Origin: Arcuatula senhousia
Taxonomy: Eukaryota; Mollusca; Bivalvia; Mytilida; Mytilidae
DNA: 64,000 nt
Assembly: GCA_963971305.1 (NCBI GenBank)
Contig: OZ020306.1
Span: 52,550,686 to 52,614,685, forward strand
Direction of reading: 5' to 3'
Positions 1 to 41,201 of this stretch are shown here, in pieces (positions within the stretch are counted from its first letter, which is position 1; each line of letters opens with the position of its first letter). The notes beneath the pieces are model-generated. The model was not told the DNA's origin. It worked only from the letters and a program-made list of their open reading frames with translations, and did not search any database. The position numbers were made by a program, and so were the translations under genes.

Positions 1-852
1 GAATTTAGTTAATTTCAACAGATTGTCAATGGAGAGGCCTACTCGGAAGTTGTTAACCTGTAGTGCATAAGTAAAATATTTCTCAGGTCTGCACGCCCGG
101 AAAATATTTTCTAAAAAGGACTATAGCATATCTGCTATAACTATTTTGTTTGGATTTTTGGTTCGTAAAAAATATGGCCTCCATGGCTAAAACTAGAACA
201 TAGGGGTAAATTGCTGTTTTTTGCTTATAACTCAAAAAATGGTTACAGATATCAAAATTGTGCATGAATCAAAAGTGATCAGCATCTCAAGATCTACCTG
301 CTCTGAAATTTTCAGGAAGATCCAACAATCGATGTAGGAGTTATTCATGTAATTAAGTCAAAGCTGTAGGACCATTTCTTTTAGGAGTTATTGCCCTAAA
401 ACAACAAACTTTACCATTTTTCAGTACTTTTCCCCTGAATTTCAAAGATTGACTTGTCTGACACCATAAGACCAACTCATCTTAACTTGGCACACTTGTT
501 CAAAAGCATATCTGCTACAATTTTGTCATTCAGATTTTTGAGTTGTCAAAAAAACATGGCTGCCATGGCTAAAAATTAGAACATAGGGGTAAATTGCAGA
601 AAATGATTTCAGATATTAAAATTGTGCAAGAATCAAAAGTGATCAGCATATTAAGATCTACCTGTCCTGAAATTTTGAAGAAGATCCTACTGCTGAAGTG
701 GGAGTTATTGCCCTTTTTCGTGAACTTGAAAACTTAATAAGATATTTCAGAAATTCCATAAATCGCATATGGTTAAGCATAATAATATCTAAAAAATATG
801 TGTATCTGTGTAGTTCAGGTGAGCAATTCAGGCTCGTGGGAGCCTCTTGTAT
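1..852 (+). mobile_element. hairpin-element family R1, copy cut by the window edge
   Basis: R1 is named here for the repeat whose 3' end reads GTGAGCGATTCAGGCTCC followed by TGGGAGCCTCTTGTT. Here the end is at about 815-852 (AGGCTCGTGGGAGCCT hairpin). Two tandem core units (about 100-430 and 480-720) share the phrases ATGGC-GCCATGGCTAAAA, ACATAGGGGTAAATTGC and GATCAGCA-C-AAGATCTACC. The copy lies in an intron upstream of exon a. No protein is encoded; the small open frames across it are chance. Confidence 0.7.
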
Positions 853-1296
853 ATGTATCTACATCTAGTGGAGGGGTGGGTCAATAAAAACATTTTTACT
901 AGTAATTCTATTTAAAAAAATTTAAAATCTTATTTTATTGGACTCTTGTAATAATTCCTGCCTGCATTTATTAATCAGAATTGCAATATCTCTTACCTGT
1001 TTCAAGAAATTAGGTGGCAATTGGGCCAAAAAACACTTTGTATATTAAGATCTAAGAATAAGAATTTGAAAAAGAATTTTATTTTCTAATTGGCATCATT
1101 CAACTATAAGAGTTTGCCTTACTCTGTTTTAAATATATAAAAAATGTCAAATAAACATTGAAAGTCCACTAAAGGATACATGTGTCAAAAAGCTTGTGAG
1201 ATCACCATAGGATGAATGTGTTCAAAACAATTGACCTCAACCATGCAGGGTTCAACATGTTGCGATGGTAATATTCTGCACTGGTTGTAGCTTTTT
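853..1296 (+). mobile_element. truncated copy of family R6
   Basis: The interior phrases (ATTCCTGCCTGCATTTATTA, CAATATCTCTTACC, AAAGTCCAC-A-AGGAT) and the end (TTGTAGCTTTTTAT) repeat those of the complete element that follows directly at 1297. The 5' half is missing. Confidence 0.55.
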
Positions 1297-2608
1297 ATAC
1301 GACCGCAAATTTTTGCGATAGTATTATGTTATGGCGATGTCTTTGTCGTTGTCGTTGTCGTCGTCTGTAGACACCTTGGTTTCCGTGCGATAACTTTAGT
1401 TGTAGTCAACCAATTGTTATAAAATTTTGATATGATGTTTATAACCACTAAAGGAAGGTTGGTATTGCATTTGGGGTTTCTGGCCCCTATCGTTTTAGAA
1501 AAAAGGGCCAAAAGGGGCTAAAACCGGTGTATTGACAAAACGTCTGTAGAATGTTTAATTTTCATCCGATTTTGATCATTTTTTTTTTATTGTATTCCTC
1601 AATAAATTCTGTCAACAAAATGTAACAACACTTTTGATGTATCTTGTACCGTTACATTGCTATAAGGGGTCAAAAAGGGGCCACACCCAAAAAATTGACT
1701 TTTTTATTTGTGGTCCGATTTTCTAAATCTTTTTTTCATTGGAATCCTTGTAAAAATCCCTGCCTGTACTTTTCAATCAGATTTGCCATATCTCTTACCG
1801 TTTTCGAGAATTTCGGGGTCAAAGGGGCCAAAAACACCATTTATAAAAGTTTGTCCAGGCAAATAGTTTTTTTACCAATATAAAGTTGTAGTGGGCCAGC
1901 CAATTGTTATGAAGTTTAAATATGATGATTATATCCACTAAAGGAATGTTGGTTTTGTATTTGGGGTTTGTGGCCCCTACTGTTTTAGAAAAAAGGGCCA
2001 AAGGGGCTAAAATGGGTGTATTGACAAAACTCAGTTGTAGAATGTTCATTATTCATTCAATTTTGAAAATTCTTTTTTTGTTGAAGTGCTCATAAAATTC
2101 TGTCTACTCAATGTGTCAATGATTTTGATATGTATTTCACCATTACATTGCTACAGGGGGCTAAAGACAGGCCACGCCCATAAAATCAACTTTTTTATTT
2201 TTGGTCCTAATTTCAAAATCTTTTTTTCAATGGAATCCTTGTGAAAATCACTGGCTGCGTTTTTCAATCAGATTTGCAATATCTCTTACCGTTTTCGAGA
2301 AATTAGGGGTCAAAGGTGCCAAAACACCAATTTTAAAAGTTTGTCAAGGCAAATAGTTTTATACTTAAAAATTAGTTGTAGTTATTACATGTATATAAAT
2401 AAGGCTTTTTGTATTAGATGTTGATGTAAATATTTATGTGTCAAAAATGCATCTTTAAGTCCACCACAGGATGCATGTGTCAAAAAGCTTTGCAAGTCCA
2501 CCATGGGCTTCATGTGACCAAAGCAATGGACTATCCATATTAGGCCTCCAACGTACAGGGTTAAACTTGTTGGGGTCGTATCATGCTGCGCTCGGCGTAG
2601 CTTTTTAT
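1297..2608 (+). mobile_element. element family R6 with subterminal inverted repeat and about 490-bp tandem core
   Basis: It starts after a T run with ATACGACCGCAAATTTTTGC, itself a small hairpin, followed by a GTCGTT microsatellite near 1345. It ends GGGGTCGTATCATGCTGCGC then TAGCTTTTTA; ATACGACC and GGTCGTAT form the inverted repeat. Two core units of about 490 bp start near 1394 and 1884 (AGTTGTAG...CCAATTGTTAT, then TTGG-TTTG-GGCCCCTA). There is no transposase frame. Confidence 0.6.
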
Positions 2609-2652
2609 TTAATGTTTAAATTGTTGTAATTGATTTCTTTAATTTATTTCAG

Positions 2653-32003
<29,351 letters not shown>

Positions 32004-32043
32004 TATATGTGATATTGAATTGTAATTTAACGTGGCATTCTGT

Positions 32044-32049
32044 ATTAAA
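32044..32049 (+). promoter_or_regulatory. possible polyadenylation signal (ATTAAA)
   Basis: ATTAAA, the commonest variant of AATAAA, lies 41 bp after the DPP8/9 stop codon, upstream of repeat DNA. That would give a very short 3' UTR. The next AATAAA, near 32257, falls inside a repeat insertion. Only transcript ends would settle it. Confidence 0.3.
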
Positions 32050-32109
32050 GAGATGTTTTAATGAAAGGTGTTGTGACAGTAATACTTGATTCATTGTATA
32101 AATTGAATT

Positions 32110-33360
32110 GTAATCCTGAAGGGTCATGTGAGCTATTGCCATCACTTTGCGTCCATCATCGTGGTAGTCGCCGTCATTGTTAACTTTTCTTCTAAAATCT
32201 TCTTCTCTGAAACTACTGAAGGGATTGCTTTCAAACTTTGCACACATCACACAAAATAAAAAATCTACTTAAAACCCTACAAATGTTACTTATTTTAAGT
32301 ATTTCCATTAGTAGGGAAAGTTTTCAGACAGTTAAGTAATACTAAGTAACGTGTAAGTAGTTGATATTACTTGTTACTATAAGTAAAATTTGTACTTTAA
32401 GTATTACTATCTGTAAAATATAATAATTACTTGAAATAAAACAGCAATTTTGATTTAGCTATTCAAAAAAAAAACTACTAATTTTATTTTACTATAAGCG
32501 TTACTTGAAATTATGTTATCATTACTTGAAGTATTAGCATTGCATGTAACAACTTTAAGCAGTCCTGATGGGGTATATTTTAAAATTGATGATGATGGGT
32601 GTTTATAGTCGTGACTATAGGCTGTATAGCCTCTGCAGCGATTATGTTACCAAAATTGGTAAAGACTCGCTATGTGCCATGGGTCGTCCAGCCGGCTGGC
32701 GTTTTAGAAAAGACAATTTTACAATTTAATTGATTTTTAATTTCAATTTAATAGTTCTTCAACTCAAAAACATGACTTATGCTGTAAAAGAACATATTAA
32801 TGATAAAGTATCGTTTACATATAAATTTTTTATTATCATTTCTTGTTAAAGTTAATTTTGAAATAAACCAAAAGTGTACAACTCCACGTACAGGTACTCT
32901 AGACAAGGTCAATTTAAGTTTATTAAATTTACTTTAAGAAATGATTAATACTGCAACCGAGTACTGAAAGTAATTCATGTTGTAGCTTTAAGTAACAAAA
33001 TACTACTTCAAGTATTTTCGTTCTTTAAATGGTTACTGAAATAAAAATCTTACTTAAAATAAGTAACATTGTGTCAATAAGTAATATGTATGAATTTTAT
33101 TACTAAAAGTAAGTAACCATAAGTAATGCATAAGTAGTTCATTACTAAAATCACTACTTGAAATAAGTAACTAGTAACTACTAAGTAGCGTATTTTTTTG
33201 AGTGCATCTATGAGATGTTCTCTACCAAAATTGCAAAAATGGTGATTGCCAACCAAAAAACATGGCAATCATAGCTAAGAATAAAAACAGGGGGGTCAGA
33301 CCCTAGTTTTTATAACCTACCACATGAAGTGGTGAGGTATTATGTTATACCCTCATTTTC
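32110..33360 (+). mobile_element. R1 fragment interrupted by an AT-rich insertion
   Basis: The R1 start (GAAGGGTCATGTGAGCTATT, then GTCATTGTTAAC-TTTCTTC) runs to 32246 (TTTGCACACATC). R1 sequence resumes at 33207 (CATCTATGAGATGTTCTCTA) and reaches the next R1 start at 33361. Confidence 0.55.
32247..33206. mobile_element. about 0.95-kb AT-rich insertion with similar inverted ends
   Basis: The left end CACACAAAATAAAAAATCTA CTTA and the right end TAAGTAG-GTATTTTTTTGAG TG are imperfect inverted repeats. CATC may be a 4-bp target duplication (before 32247 and at 33207). The interior is crowded with AAGTAAC/TTACTT words in both directions. A TTGGTAAAGACTCGCTATGT segment near 32655 is unexplained. 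Confidence 0.45.
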
Positions 33361-33763
33361 AGCTCACCTGGCCAAAGACCACATGCGCTTATGTCATCAA
33401 TATGCGTCTGTCGTCGTTTGTCATCTGTTGTCATCCCATAACAATTTCAAAAATCTTCTTCTCTGAAACCACTGAACCAATATATCTGAAATTTTGAAGA
33501 AATGATATATGAAGTGTTTGCAAGAAACGATCCTCATTTAAAATGATTCGATAAAAAACATGGCCGCTGTTACTAAAAATAGAACATAGGGTAAAATCAC
33601 TTAAAATGGCTAATAACTCAGCAACTATAACAGATAGAAAAAATCTGAAGGATCTTAGGCTCTTCAGAATCAAAAAGCTCTACAAAAGTCTCAATTAGGT
33701 CAAAGTTGCCAGATTATCCTTAAAAGGGGTTATGGCCCTTTAAAGGTCCAAAATAGAGTTTTT
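33361..33763 (+). mobile_element. R1 copy, left part (host of a nested copy)
   Basis: It starts AGCTCACCTGGCCAAAGACC ACATG with a CGTCTGTCGTCGTTTGTC stretch. It is broken at a GAGTTTTT run at 33763, where another R1 copy starts. Its 3' part is not found beyond 38,802. Confidence 0.6.
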
Positions 33764-34175
33764 AGCTCACTTGGCCAAAGGCCATGTGAGCTTATGCCAT
33801 CACTATGCGTCCATTGACCATCGTCTGTCGTCGTCTGTCGTCCGCCCTCCGTTAACAATTTCAAAAATTTTCTTCTCTGAAACCATTAAACCAATTTAAC
33901 TGAAACTTTGCAGAAATGATATATGACATGTTGGCAACAAACGATCCTCATTTTAAAATGATTCGATAAAAATCATGGCTGCTGTTACTAAAGATAGAAC
34001 ATAGGGTAAAATCACTTAAAATGGCTTATAATTCAGCAACCATAACAGATAAAAAAAATTGAAGGATCTTAGGCTCTTCAGAATCAAAAGGTCTACTAAA
34101 GTCTCCATTGGGTTGAAGTTGTCAGATGACCCTTGATAGGGGAAATGGCCCTTTAAATTCAAAAATAGCGTTTTT

Positions 34176-35386
34176 AGCTCACCTGGACCGAAGGTCCATG
34201 TGAGCTATTACCATCACTTGGCGTCCGTCGTCGTCTTCTGTCGTCGTCGTCGTCGTCTGTCGTCGTCGTCGTCTGTTAACAATTTTTCAAAAATCTTCTC
34301 CTCTGAAACTACCAAACAGAATTTAATGAAACTTGGTATGAATGATCCTTAGGGTGTCCTGCACCAAACTTGTGTTTTGATTTTTGATCCGTTAAAAAAC
34401 ATGGCCGCCGTTACTAAAAATAGACTAGGGGGGTCAGACTACTGTTTTTGGCTTATAAATCAAAAAGTATAAGAGATAGAGGAAATCTGAGGCCACGCTA
34501 CTGATTCAGCATCAAAAGCTCTACAAAAGTCTCCATTTGGTCAAAGTTGTCAGATGACCCCTTATAGAGGTTACGGCCCCTTAAAGGTGAAAAATAGCAT
34601 TTTTTCGTGTTTTTGGCCTACAGAATGAAAACTATTGCAGATAGAGATTAGCTGTTGCTTGCTTAAATGTTCAGCTCATTTAACTCTACAAAAGTCTCCA
34701 TAGGGTCGAAGTTGTCAGATGACCCCTTACAGGGGTTACGGCCCCTTAAAGGTGAAAAATAGCCATTTTTCATGTTTTTGGCCTTCAGAATGAAAACTAT
34801 TGCACATAGAGATTAGCTGTTGCTTGCTTAAATGTTAAGCTCATTTAGCTCTAAAAAAGTCTCCATAGGATCAAAGTTGTCAGACAACCCCTTTTAGGGG
34901 TGACGGCCCCTGAAAAATGGCATTTTTTCATGTTTTTGGCCTACAGAATGAAAACTATTGCACATAGAGATTAGCTGTTGCTTGCTTAAATGTTCAGCTC
35001 ATTGAGCTCTACAAAATTCTCCATAGGGTCGAAGTTGTCAGATGACCCCTTATAGGGGTTACGGCCCCTGAAAAATAGCAATTTTTCATGTTTTTGGCCT
35101 ACAGAATGAAAACTATTGCAGATAGAGATTAGCTGTTGCTTGCTTAAATGTTCAGCTCATTAATCTCTACAAAATTCTCCATAGGGTCGAAGTTGTCAGA
35201 TGACTCCTTATAGGGGTTATGGCCCCTTATAGGTGAAAAATGGTGTTTTTGGCCTATAGAATGAAAACTATTGCAGGTAGAGAAAAGCTGTTGCTTGCTT
35301 AAATGTTCAGCTCATTTAGCTCTACAAAAGTACAGGGTCAACATCAAGACCAGGTGAGCGATTCAGGCTCCTGGGAGCCTCTTGTT
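34176..35386 (+). mobile_element. complete R1 copy, nested
   Basis: It starts AGCTCACCTGGACCGAAGGT CCATGTGAGCT, a hairpin with 14-15 bp arms. A GTCGTC microsatellite (34225-34275) and about six core units of 150-166 bp follow. It ends AGGCTCCTGGGAGCCTCTTG TT. Outside it, GCGTTTTT and CGTGTTTTTGCC rejoin into the R1 core as seen at 34590-34620, so the insertion was precise. Confidence 0.78.
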
Positions 35387-35864
35387 TCGTGTTTTTGCCC
35401 TATGGAATGAAAACTATTGCAGATAGAGAATAGCTGTTGCCTGCTTAAATGTTCAGCTCATTTACCTCCTCAAAAGTCTCCATAAGGTCAAAGTTATCAG
35501 ATGACGCCTTATAGGGGTTACAGCCCCTTAAAGGCGAAAGGAGGGTTTTTTTTTTGCCTTTAGAATGAAAACTATTGAAGATAGAGAAAAGCTGTTGCTT
35601 GCTTAAATGTTCAGCTCATTTAGCTCTACAAAAGTCTCCATAGGGTTTAAGTTGTCAGATGACCCCTTGAAGGGGTTACAGCGCATTAAAGGCAAAAAAT
35701 AGTGTTTTTGGCCTACAGAATGAAAACTATAGCAGATAGAGATTAGCTGTTGCTTGCTCAGATGTTCAGCTCATTGAGTTCTAGAAAAGTTTCCATAGGG
35801 TCGAAGTTGTCAGATGACCCCTTATAGGGGTTATGGCCCCTTAAAGGTGAAAAATTTGGTTTTT

Positions 35865-38537
35865 AGCTCACCTGACCCGAAGGGTCATGTGAGCTATTGT
35901 CATCGTTAAGCGTCCGTCGTCCGTCGTCCGTCGTCCGTCCGTTAACTTTTCTTCAAAGATCTTCTTCTCTGAAACCACTGAAGGGATTGCATTGATAGTT
36001 GGTATACATGATCTTCAGGATGTCCTCTTCCAAGTTTGTGAATTATATACATGTCGACCAACCAACATGGCCGCCGTTGCTAAAAATAGAACAGGGGGGT
36101 CAGACCATTGTTTTTGGCTTATAACTCAAAAAGTATAAGAGATAGAGAAAATCCGAAGCAACCTACCTTGTTCAGCATCAAAAGCTCTACGAAACTCTCC
36201 ATTGAGTCGAAGTTGTGAAACGACTCCTTATAGGAGTTATTGCCCTTTAATCATCAAAATTGACCATTTTTGCAGTTTTTAGCTCACCTGGACCGAAGGT
36301 CCATGTGAGCTATTACCATCACTTGGCGTCCGTCGTCGTCGTCGTCGTCGTCTGTCGTCGTCTGTCGTCGTCGTCGTCGTCGTCTGTTAACAATTTTTCA
36401 AAAATCTTCTCCTCTGAAACTACCGAACAGAATTTAATGAAACTTGGTATGAATGATCCTTAGGGTGTCCTGCACCAAACTTGTGTTTTGATTTTTGATC
36501 CGTTAAAAAACATGGCCGCCGTTACTAAAAATAGACTAGGGGGGTCAGACTACTGTTTTTGGCTTATAAATCAAAAAGTATAAGAGATAGAGGAAATCTG
36601 AGGCCACGCTACTGATTCAGCATCAAAAGCTCTACAAAAGTCTCCATTTGGTCAAAGTTGTCAGATGACCCCTTATAGGGGTTACGGCCCCTTGAAGGTG
36701 AAAAATAGCATTTTTTCATGTTTTTGGCCTACAGAATGAAAACTATTGCAGATAGAGATTAGCTGTTGCTTGCTTAAATGTTCAGCTCATTTAACTCTAC
36801 AAAATTCTCCATAGGGTCGAAGTTGTCAGATGACCCCTTATAGGGGTTACGGCCCCTTAAAGGTGAAAAATAGCCATTTTTCATGTTTTTGGCCTACAGA
36901 ATGAAAACTATTGCAGATAGAGATTAGCTGTTGCTTGCTTAAATGTTTAGCTCATTTAGCTCTACAAAAGTCTCCATAGGGTCGAAGTTGTCAGATAATC
37001 CCTTATAGGGGTTACAGCCCCTGAAAATAGCGTTTTTTCATGTTTTTGTCCTACAGAATGAAAACTATTGCAGATAGCTTGCTTAGATGTTCAGCTCATT
37101 TAGCTCTACAAAATTTTCCATAGGGTCGAAGTTGTCAGATGATGCCTTATAGGGGTTACGGCCCCTGAAAAATAGCGATTTTTCATGTTTTTGGCCTACA
37201 GAATGAAAACTATTGCAGATAGAGATTAGCTGTTGCTTGCTTAAATGTTCAGCTCATTTAGCTTTACAAAATTCTCCATAGGGTCGAAGTTGTCAGATGA
37301 CCCCTTATAGGGATTACGGCCCCTGAAAAATAGCGATTTATCATGTTTTTGTCTTATAAAATGAAAACTATTGCAGATAGAGATTAGCTGTTGCTTGCTT
37401 AAATGTTCAGCTCATTTAGCTCTACAAAATTGTCCATAGGGTTGAAGTTGTCAGATGACCCCTTATAGGGGTTACGGCCCCTGAAAAATAGCGATTTTTC
37501 ATGTTTTTAGCCTACAGAATGAAAACTATTGCAGATAGAGATTAGCTGTTGCTTGCTTAAATGTTCAGCTCATTTAGCTCTACAAAATTGTCCATAGGGT
37601 TGAAGTCGTCAGGTGACCCCTTACAGGGGTTACGGCCTTTGATAAAAGCGATTTTTCATGTTTTTGGCCTACAGAATGAAAACTATTGCAGATAGAGATT
37701 AGCTGTTGCTTGCTTAAATGTTCAGCTCATTTAACTCTACAAAAGTCTCCATAGGGTCGAAGTTGTCAGTAACTCCTTATAGGGGTTATGGCCCCTTATA
37801 GGTGAAAAATGGTGTTTTTGGCCTATAGAATGAAAACTATTGCAGGTAGAGAAAAGCTGTTGCTTGCTTAAATGTTCAGCTCATTTAGCTCTACAAAAGT
37901 ATAGGGTCAACATCAAGACCAGGTGAGCGATTCAGGCTCCTGGGAGCCTCTTGTTGGACTATATCTTGAAAACCGTTAGAGCTAGAGGAAAAGTTAGCAT
38001 TGCAGAATTGTTAAGCTTATTGAGATCTACAAAAATGAATTCAGGGTCTAAATTGTCAGATCAGCCGTTTAAGAGTTATTCCCCTTTAACAGTTTTTTTT
38101 CCATTAATTTACACTGATTTTCAAAAATCTTCTTCTCTGAAACTACTGAAGGGATTGCTTTGAAACTTGGTACACTTGATCTTTAGGATGTCCTCTATCA
38201 TGTTTATGAATTATATACATGTCGACCAACCAATATGGCCGCCATTGCTAAAAATAGAACAAGGGGTCAGACCATTGTTTTTGGCTTATAACTCGAAAAG
38301 TATAAGAAAAAGAGAAAATCTGAAGCAAATTTGCTTGTTCAGCATCAAAAGGTCCTTACAGGAGTTATTGCCCTTTAACTGTTTTTTCTATTAGTTTAAA
38401 CTGATTTCCAAAAATCTTCTCTGAAACCACTGAAAGGATTGTTTTGCAACTTTGTATACTTGAAAGTTTGTGAAATTTATTCAAACTTTGGCATAAGAGA
38501 TCAGGTGAGCGATTCAGGCTCCTGGGAGCCTCTAGTT
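35865..38537 (+). mobile_element. R1 copy, nested and itself split by another copy
   Basis: It starts AGCTCACCTGACCCGAAGGG TCATGTGAGCT (hairpin) with a CGTCCGTCGTCCGTC microsatellite. It is interrupted from 36281 to 37955 and ends AGGCTCCTGGGAGCCTCTAG TT. The host sequence rejoins at TTTGGTTTTT / ATCATGTTTTTGGCC. Confidence 0.72.
36281..37955 (+). mobile_element. complete R1 copy, innermost of the nest
   Basis: It is nearly identical at its start to the copy at 34176 (same hairpin, GTCGTC microsatellite and first 300 bp) but has about eight core units instead of six. It ends AGGCTCCTGGGAGCCTCTTG TT. The host reads TTTTGCAGTTTTT before it and GGACTATATCTTGAAAACCG after it, which reads as a simple uninterrupted core. 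The close match to 34176 indicates recent activity or local copying. Confidence 0.78.
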
Positions 38538-38802
38538 ATCATGTTTTTGGCCTACAGAATGAAAACTATAGCAGATAGAGATTAGTTGTTGCTTGCTCAA
38601 ATGTTCAGGTCATTGAGTTCTACAAAAGTCTCCATAGGGTTGAAGTTGTCAAAACCCCTTATAGGGGCTATAGCCCCTTAAAGTTGAAAAATAGTGTTTT
38701 TGGCTTATAGAATGAAAACTATTGCAGATAGAGAAAAGCTGTTGTTTGCTTACCATTCATCTCAGTTAGCTCTACAAAAGTCTTCATAGGGTCGACATCA
38801 AG

Positions 38803-39974
38803 ACCAGGTGTATGGAAGGGGATATCCGCCACAAATATGTTCATTTGTTCTTTGTTAATGTGTAGATTTGCAATTCCTTACATGTTCAATTATTTCTTTC
38901 TTCAGTGTTAATTTGTCAATTATTTATTTGAGAAGTACATTTTCCCACTTACCATATGTTTTTATTTGTTTCATGTAGTTTCGTTCATGGGTACTTTACT
39001 GCTTTTATAATGGTTAATTTGTTCTTTGTGTATTTGTAAATTATTTCCCTAACAATTATTTTTTCGCTTATAGTAACTCCTGAACTTAATTGTCCGTTAT
39101 TTGCATACATATTTTTTTCTCAAAATTGTCACGCTTACAAAGTACGCATTAACATTTTACAAATGAAGAAAGAACACGTTACTCATGAGTGATTTTGTAC
39201 CGGAAGTATTGTCGGCCAGTCAAACAGAGAGCACTAGGGTAGAGTAGAGAGAATTAAACAGATGTATCAAAAACTTAAAAGTGTTTTCTCTTTATAAACG
39301 CTGTTTCTATTACTAGTAGTTTTAGTAAATCTATTTGTTTTTTACACAACCGGGCTTCGCTACATGTAGTTTCTCAAAAAAACATTGACGGGAATTTTGC
39401 ATATATATCCAATATGTGTAAAACCCTAAGAATTCGGTAAACTTGAAGCATTAGATGACCTAGGAGCATAAACTCACAATAAACCATATGGTACTATAGG
39501 ATAAAGCTACATTTATATGCAAAATATCAGACCTATGTGGCACTTAGTTGCTTGGGAATCTTCTTCAGAGCTTAAAAAGATAAAAATGTTGATCAAATAT
39601 CTTAAACTGTCGAGCTTTGATGTACATGTTTTTACAGTATAGCACCATTCAAGTTACAGAAATTCTTTTTAAAGACAAGTAAAGGAGGACCCGCCCCCTT
39701 TTTGTGGAAAAATTTGGTTGAATATATAGTAAAACATTGAAGCATGACCGAAGTGCCCTCCTTCCTAGCCAGTCAGTGGGCCCCCTTTTGCAAATTTCTG
39801 GATCCGCCACTGATACCTATATACCAAGTTTTATAAAACTTGGTTGAGTTGTTTTTGTTTCGACCAATTCTCTATCTTTCTCTCTCTACCCACCTAATGT
39901 TCATCGTGTACTGTGTTACAACCTTAGATTGTCTACGAGGAGGCTTAACTAGGCAACCGAAAGCTAGATTTTTA
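38803..39974. other. intergenic DNA, no gene seen
   Basis: AT-rich. A stretch near 39690-39810 (GGACCCGCCCCCTTTTTGTG; GGATCCGCCACTGATACC) looks like a decayed repeat edge. No coding frame has recognisable similarity. Confidence 0.45.
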
Positions 39975-39975
39975 T

Positions 39976-40165
39976 CTAGCCTAGGTGGTCTAGTGGTCTA
40001 GGGCGAAGTTGCCATAGATGACAGAGTATGGGTTCGATTCCAGCTCAACCCCATGCTGGATTTTCCGGTGTCAACGGCTTTAAAAAGATGATTTTCATCA
40101 CTGTTGGCACACGGACACCCCTTTCTAACTTTGCAGCTCACCATATCCATTCTATATTATAGAAA
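39976..40165 (+). mobile_element. tRNA-derived SINE
   Basis: An A-box-like TGGTCTAGTGG (39986-39996) and a perfect B box GGTTCGATTCC (40031-40041) are spaced as in a tRNA, in a head GCCTAGGTGGTCTAGTGG... ending CAGCTCAACCCC. It does not close into a normal acceptor stem, and a non-tRNA body follows (TTTTCCGGTGTCAACGGCTT, CACTGTTGGCACACGGACAC). So it is a polymerase III-type retroposon rather than a working tRNA. Confidence 0.65.
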
Positions 40166-40250
40166 TGACAAATAGACAGACGGACGGACAGAATAAAAAA
40201 ATATGTCTTCCCACCAAAGTGTGTGTGGTGGGAGAAAAAGAAAATCAAAA
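40166..40250 (-). mobile_element. start of a hairpin element in reverse orientation
   Basis: On the - strand it reads CCCACCACACACACTTTGGT GGG (hairpin), AAGACATATTTT, then TGTCCGTCCGTCTGTC. This is the same plan as the other families, here as a short truncated copy. Confidence 0.5.
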
Positions 40251-40960
40251 TACCTTGACTGGAATAATAGTCAATGCCCAAGATATATATATGTTAAGAG
40301 TAAAAATGTGTCCAAGGATAGTTTCTTATGTGTGTCTTATATGTTTAAGTTGAAAGAATATATTTAAGTTGAAATAGAACAAAATCTGGGTACAGGGATT
40401 TTGCATAAGGTACAGCTAATAATATTTTTTATGCTAGTTCAAGTAAATGGTCTTCCGACAATATTGGTGAAGCAGAAGGCTCACAATTCGAAGGATTACA
40501 TTTATCAAAAATGTACTAGTATGTTGTCTCGAATGAATAACTGTAGGTTATATGGGACGTAAAAGCGAAGGCGAAAAATATTTCCAAATAATTTCCTGCA
40601 TTTACGCATAACATTGTCAGATTTGCAATAAATGCAACCAACATTGAGGTTAAACAGATGCATAAGACCTTGTATAAACCTTGAGGACAATAAATACTTC
40701 TTAATCGAAAATTAACTTAACCCTGTAAGTGCAATTGGCATTTTTATAAAGGGCAGATGGACGAACGAACGAACCTGAACATCAATTTACTTTATTCAAC
40801 TCTACTATCGAAAACGGTGCAAAAGATGACAACAAATTACGTGCGATATCAAGAAACTTTCTTAACTTCCTAAGCAACTTCCTCTTTTTCTCTTTTGTAT
40901 GGTAATTAAGATTTCTGTGATTGTTTTTGTGATTTTTTGTTTTTTTTCCATTTTTTTTTT
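40251..40960. other. intergenic DNA, no gene seen
   Basis: AT-rich, ending in long T runs that serve as the left flank of the element at 40961. Confidence 0.4.
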
Positions 40961-41201
40961 GGTCCCCCGCCGCAACGCGGAGCGGGGATATTAAAATGCC
41001 AGGCGCCCGTCCGTCGCACTTTTTTCCGTAACAGATTTCTCAGCTACTATTAATCCTATGCTTTCAATATTTGGTATGCAGGTTCAGGTAGGGGTAAAAA
41101 TGGAAAAATATTTCGTAGCAGATTTCTAAGCTTCTAAGCCATGTATGCGGACTTAAAAGTTTTTGCCACACGGCGGGGGACCCAGGAATTCCGTTCTTGT
41201 T
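40961..41201 (+). mobile_element. compact element family R7 with perfect 12-bp inverted repeat
   Basis: After ten Ts, GGTCCCCCGCCG (40961-40972) opposes CGGCGGGGGACC (41171-41182). The start folds on itself (CCCCGCCGCAACGCGGAGCG GGG) and is followed by CGCCCGTCCGTCGCAC. A short core follows and the end is GAATTCCGTTCTTGTT. At about 240 bp it is the smallest complete example of the shared plan. Confidence 0.72.

Larger units (their letters stand above)
33764..38802 (+). mobile_element. R1 copy split by two later R1 insertions
   Basis: Segments 33764-34175, 35387-35864 and 38538-38802 join into one R1 element. It starts AGCTCACTTGGCCAAAGGCC ATGTGAGCT (hairpin) and runs through core units. At the right end (ACATCAAGACCAGGTG) the usual AGGCTCCTGGGAGCCT hairpin is missing, so it is 3' truncated. 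Confidence 0.65.

Noticed and set aside
39976..40050. A functional tRNA gene
   Set aside because: The A and B boxes are present, but the ends do not pair into an acceptor stem and a non-tRNA body follows, so a SINE is the better reading.
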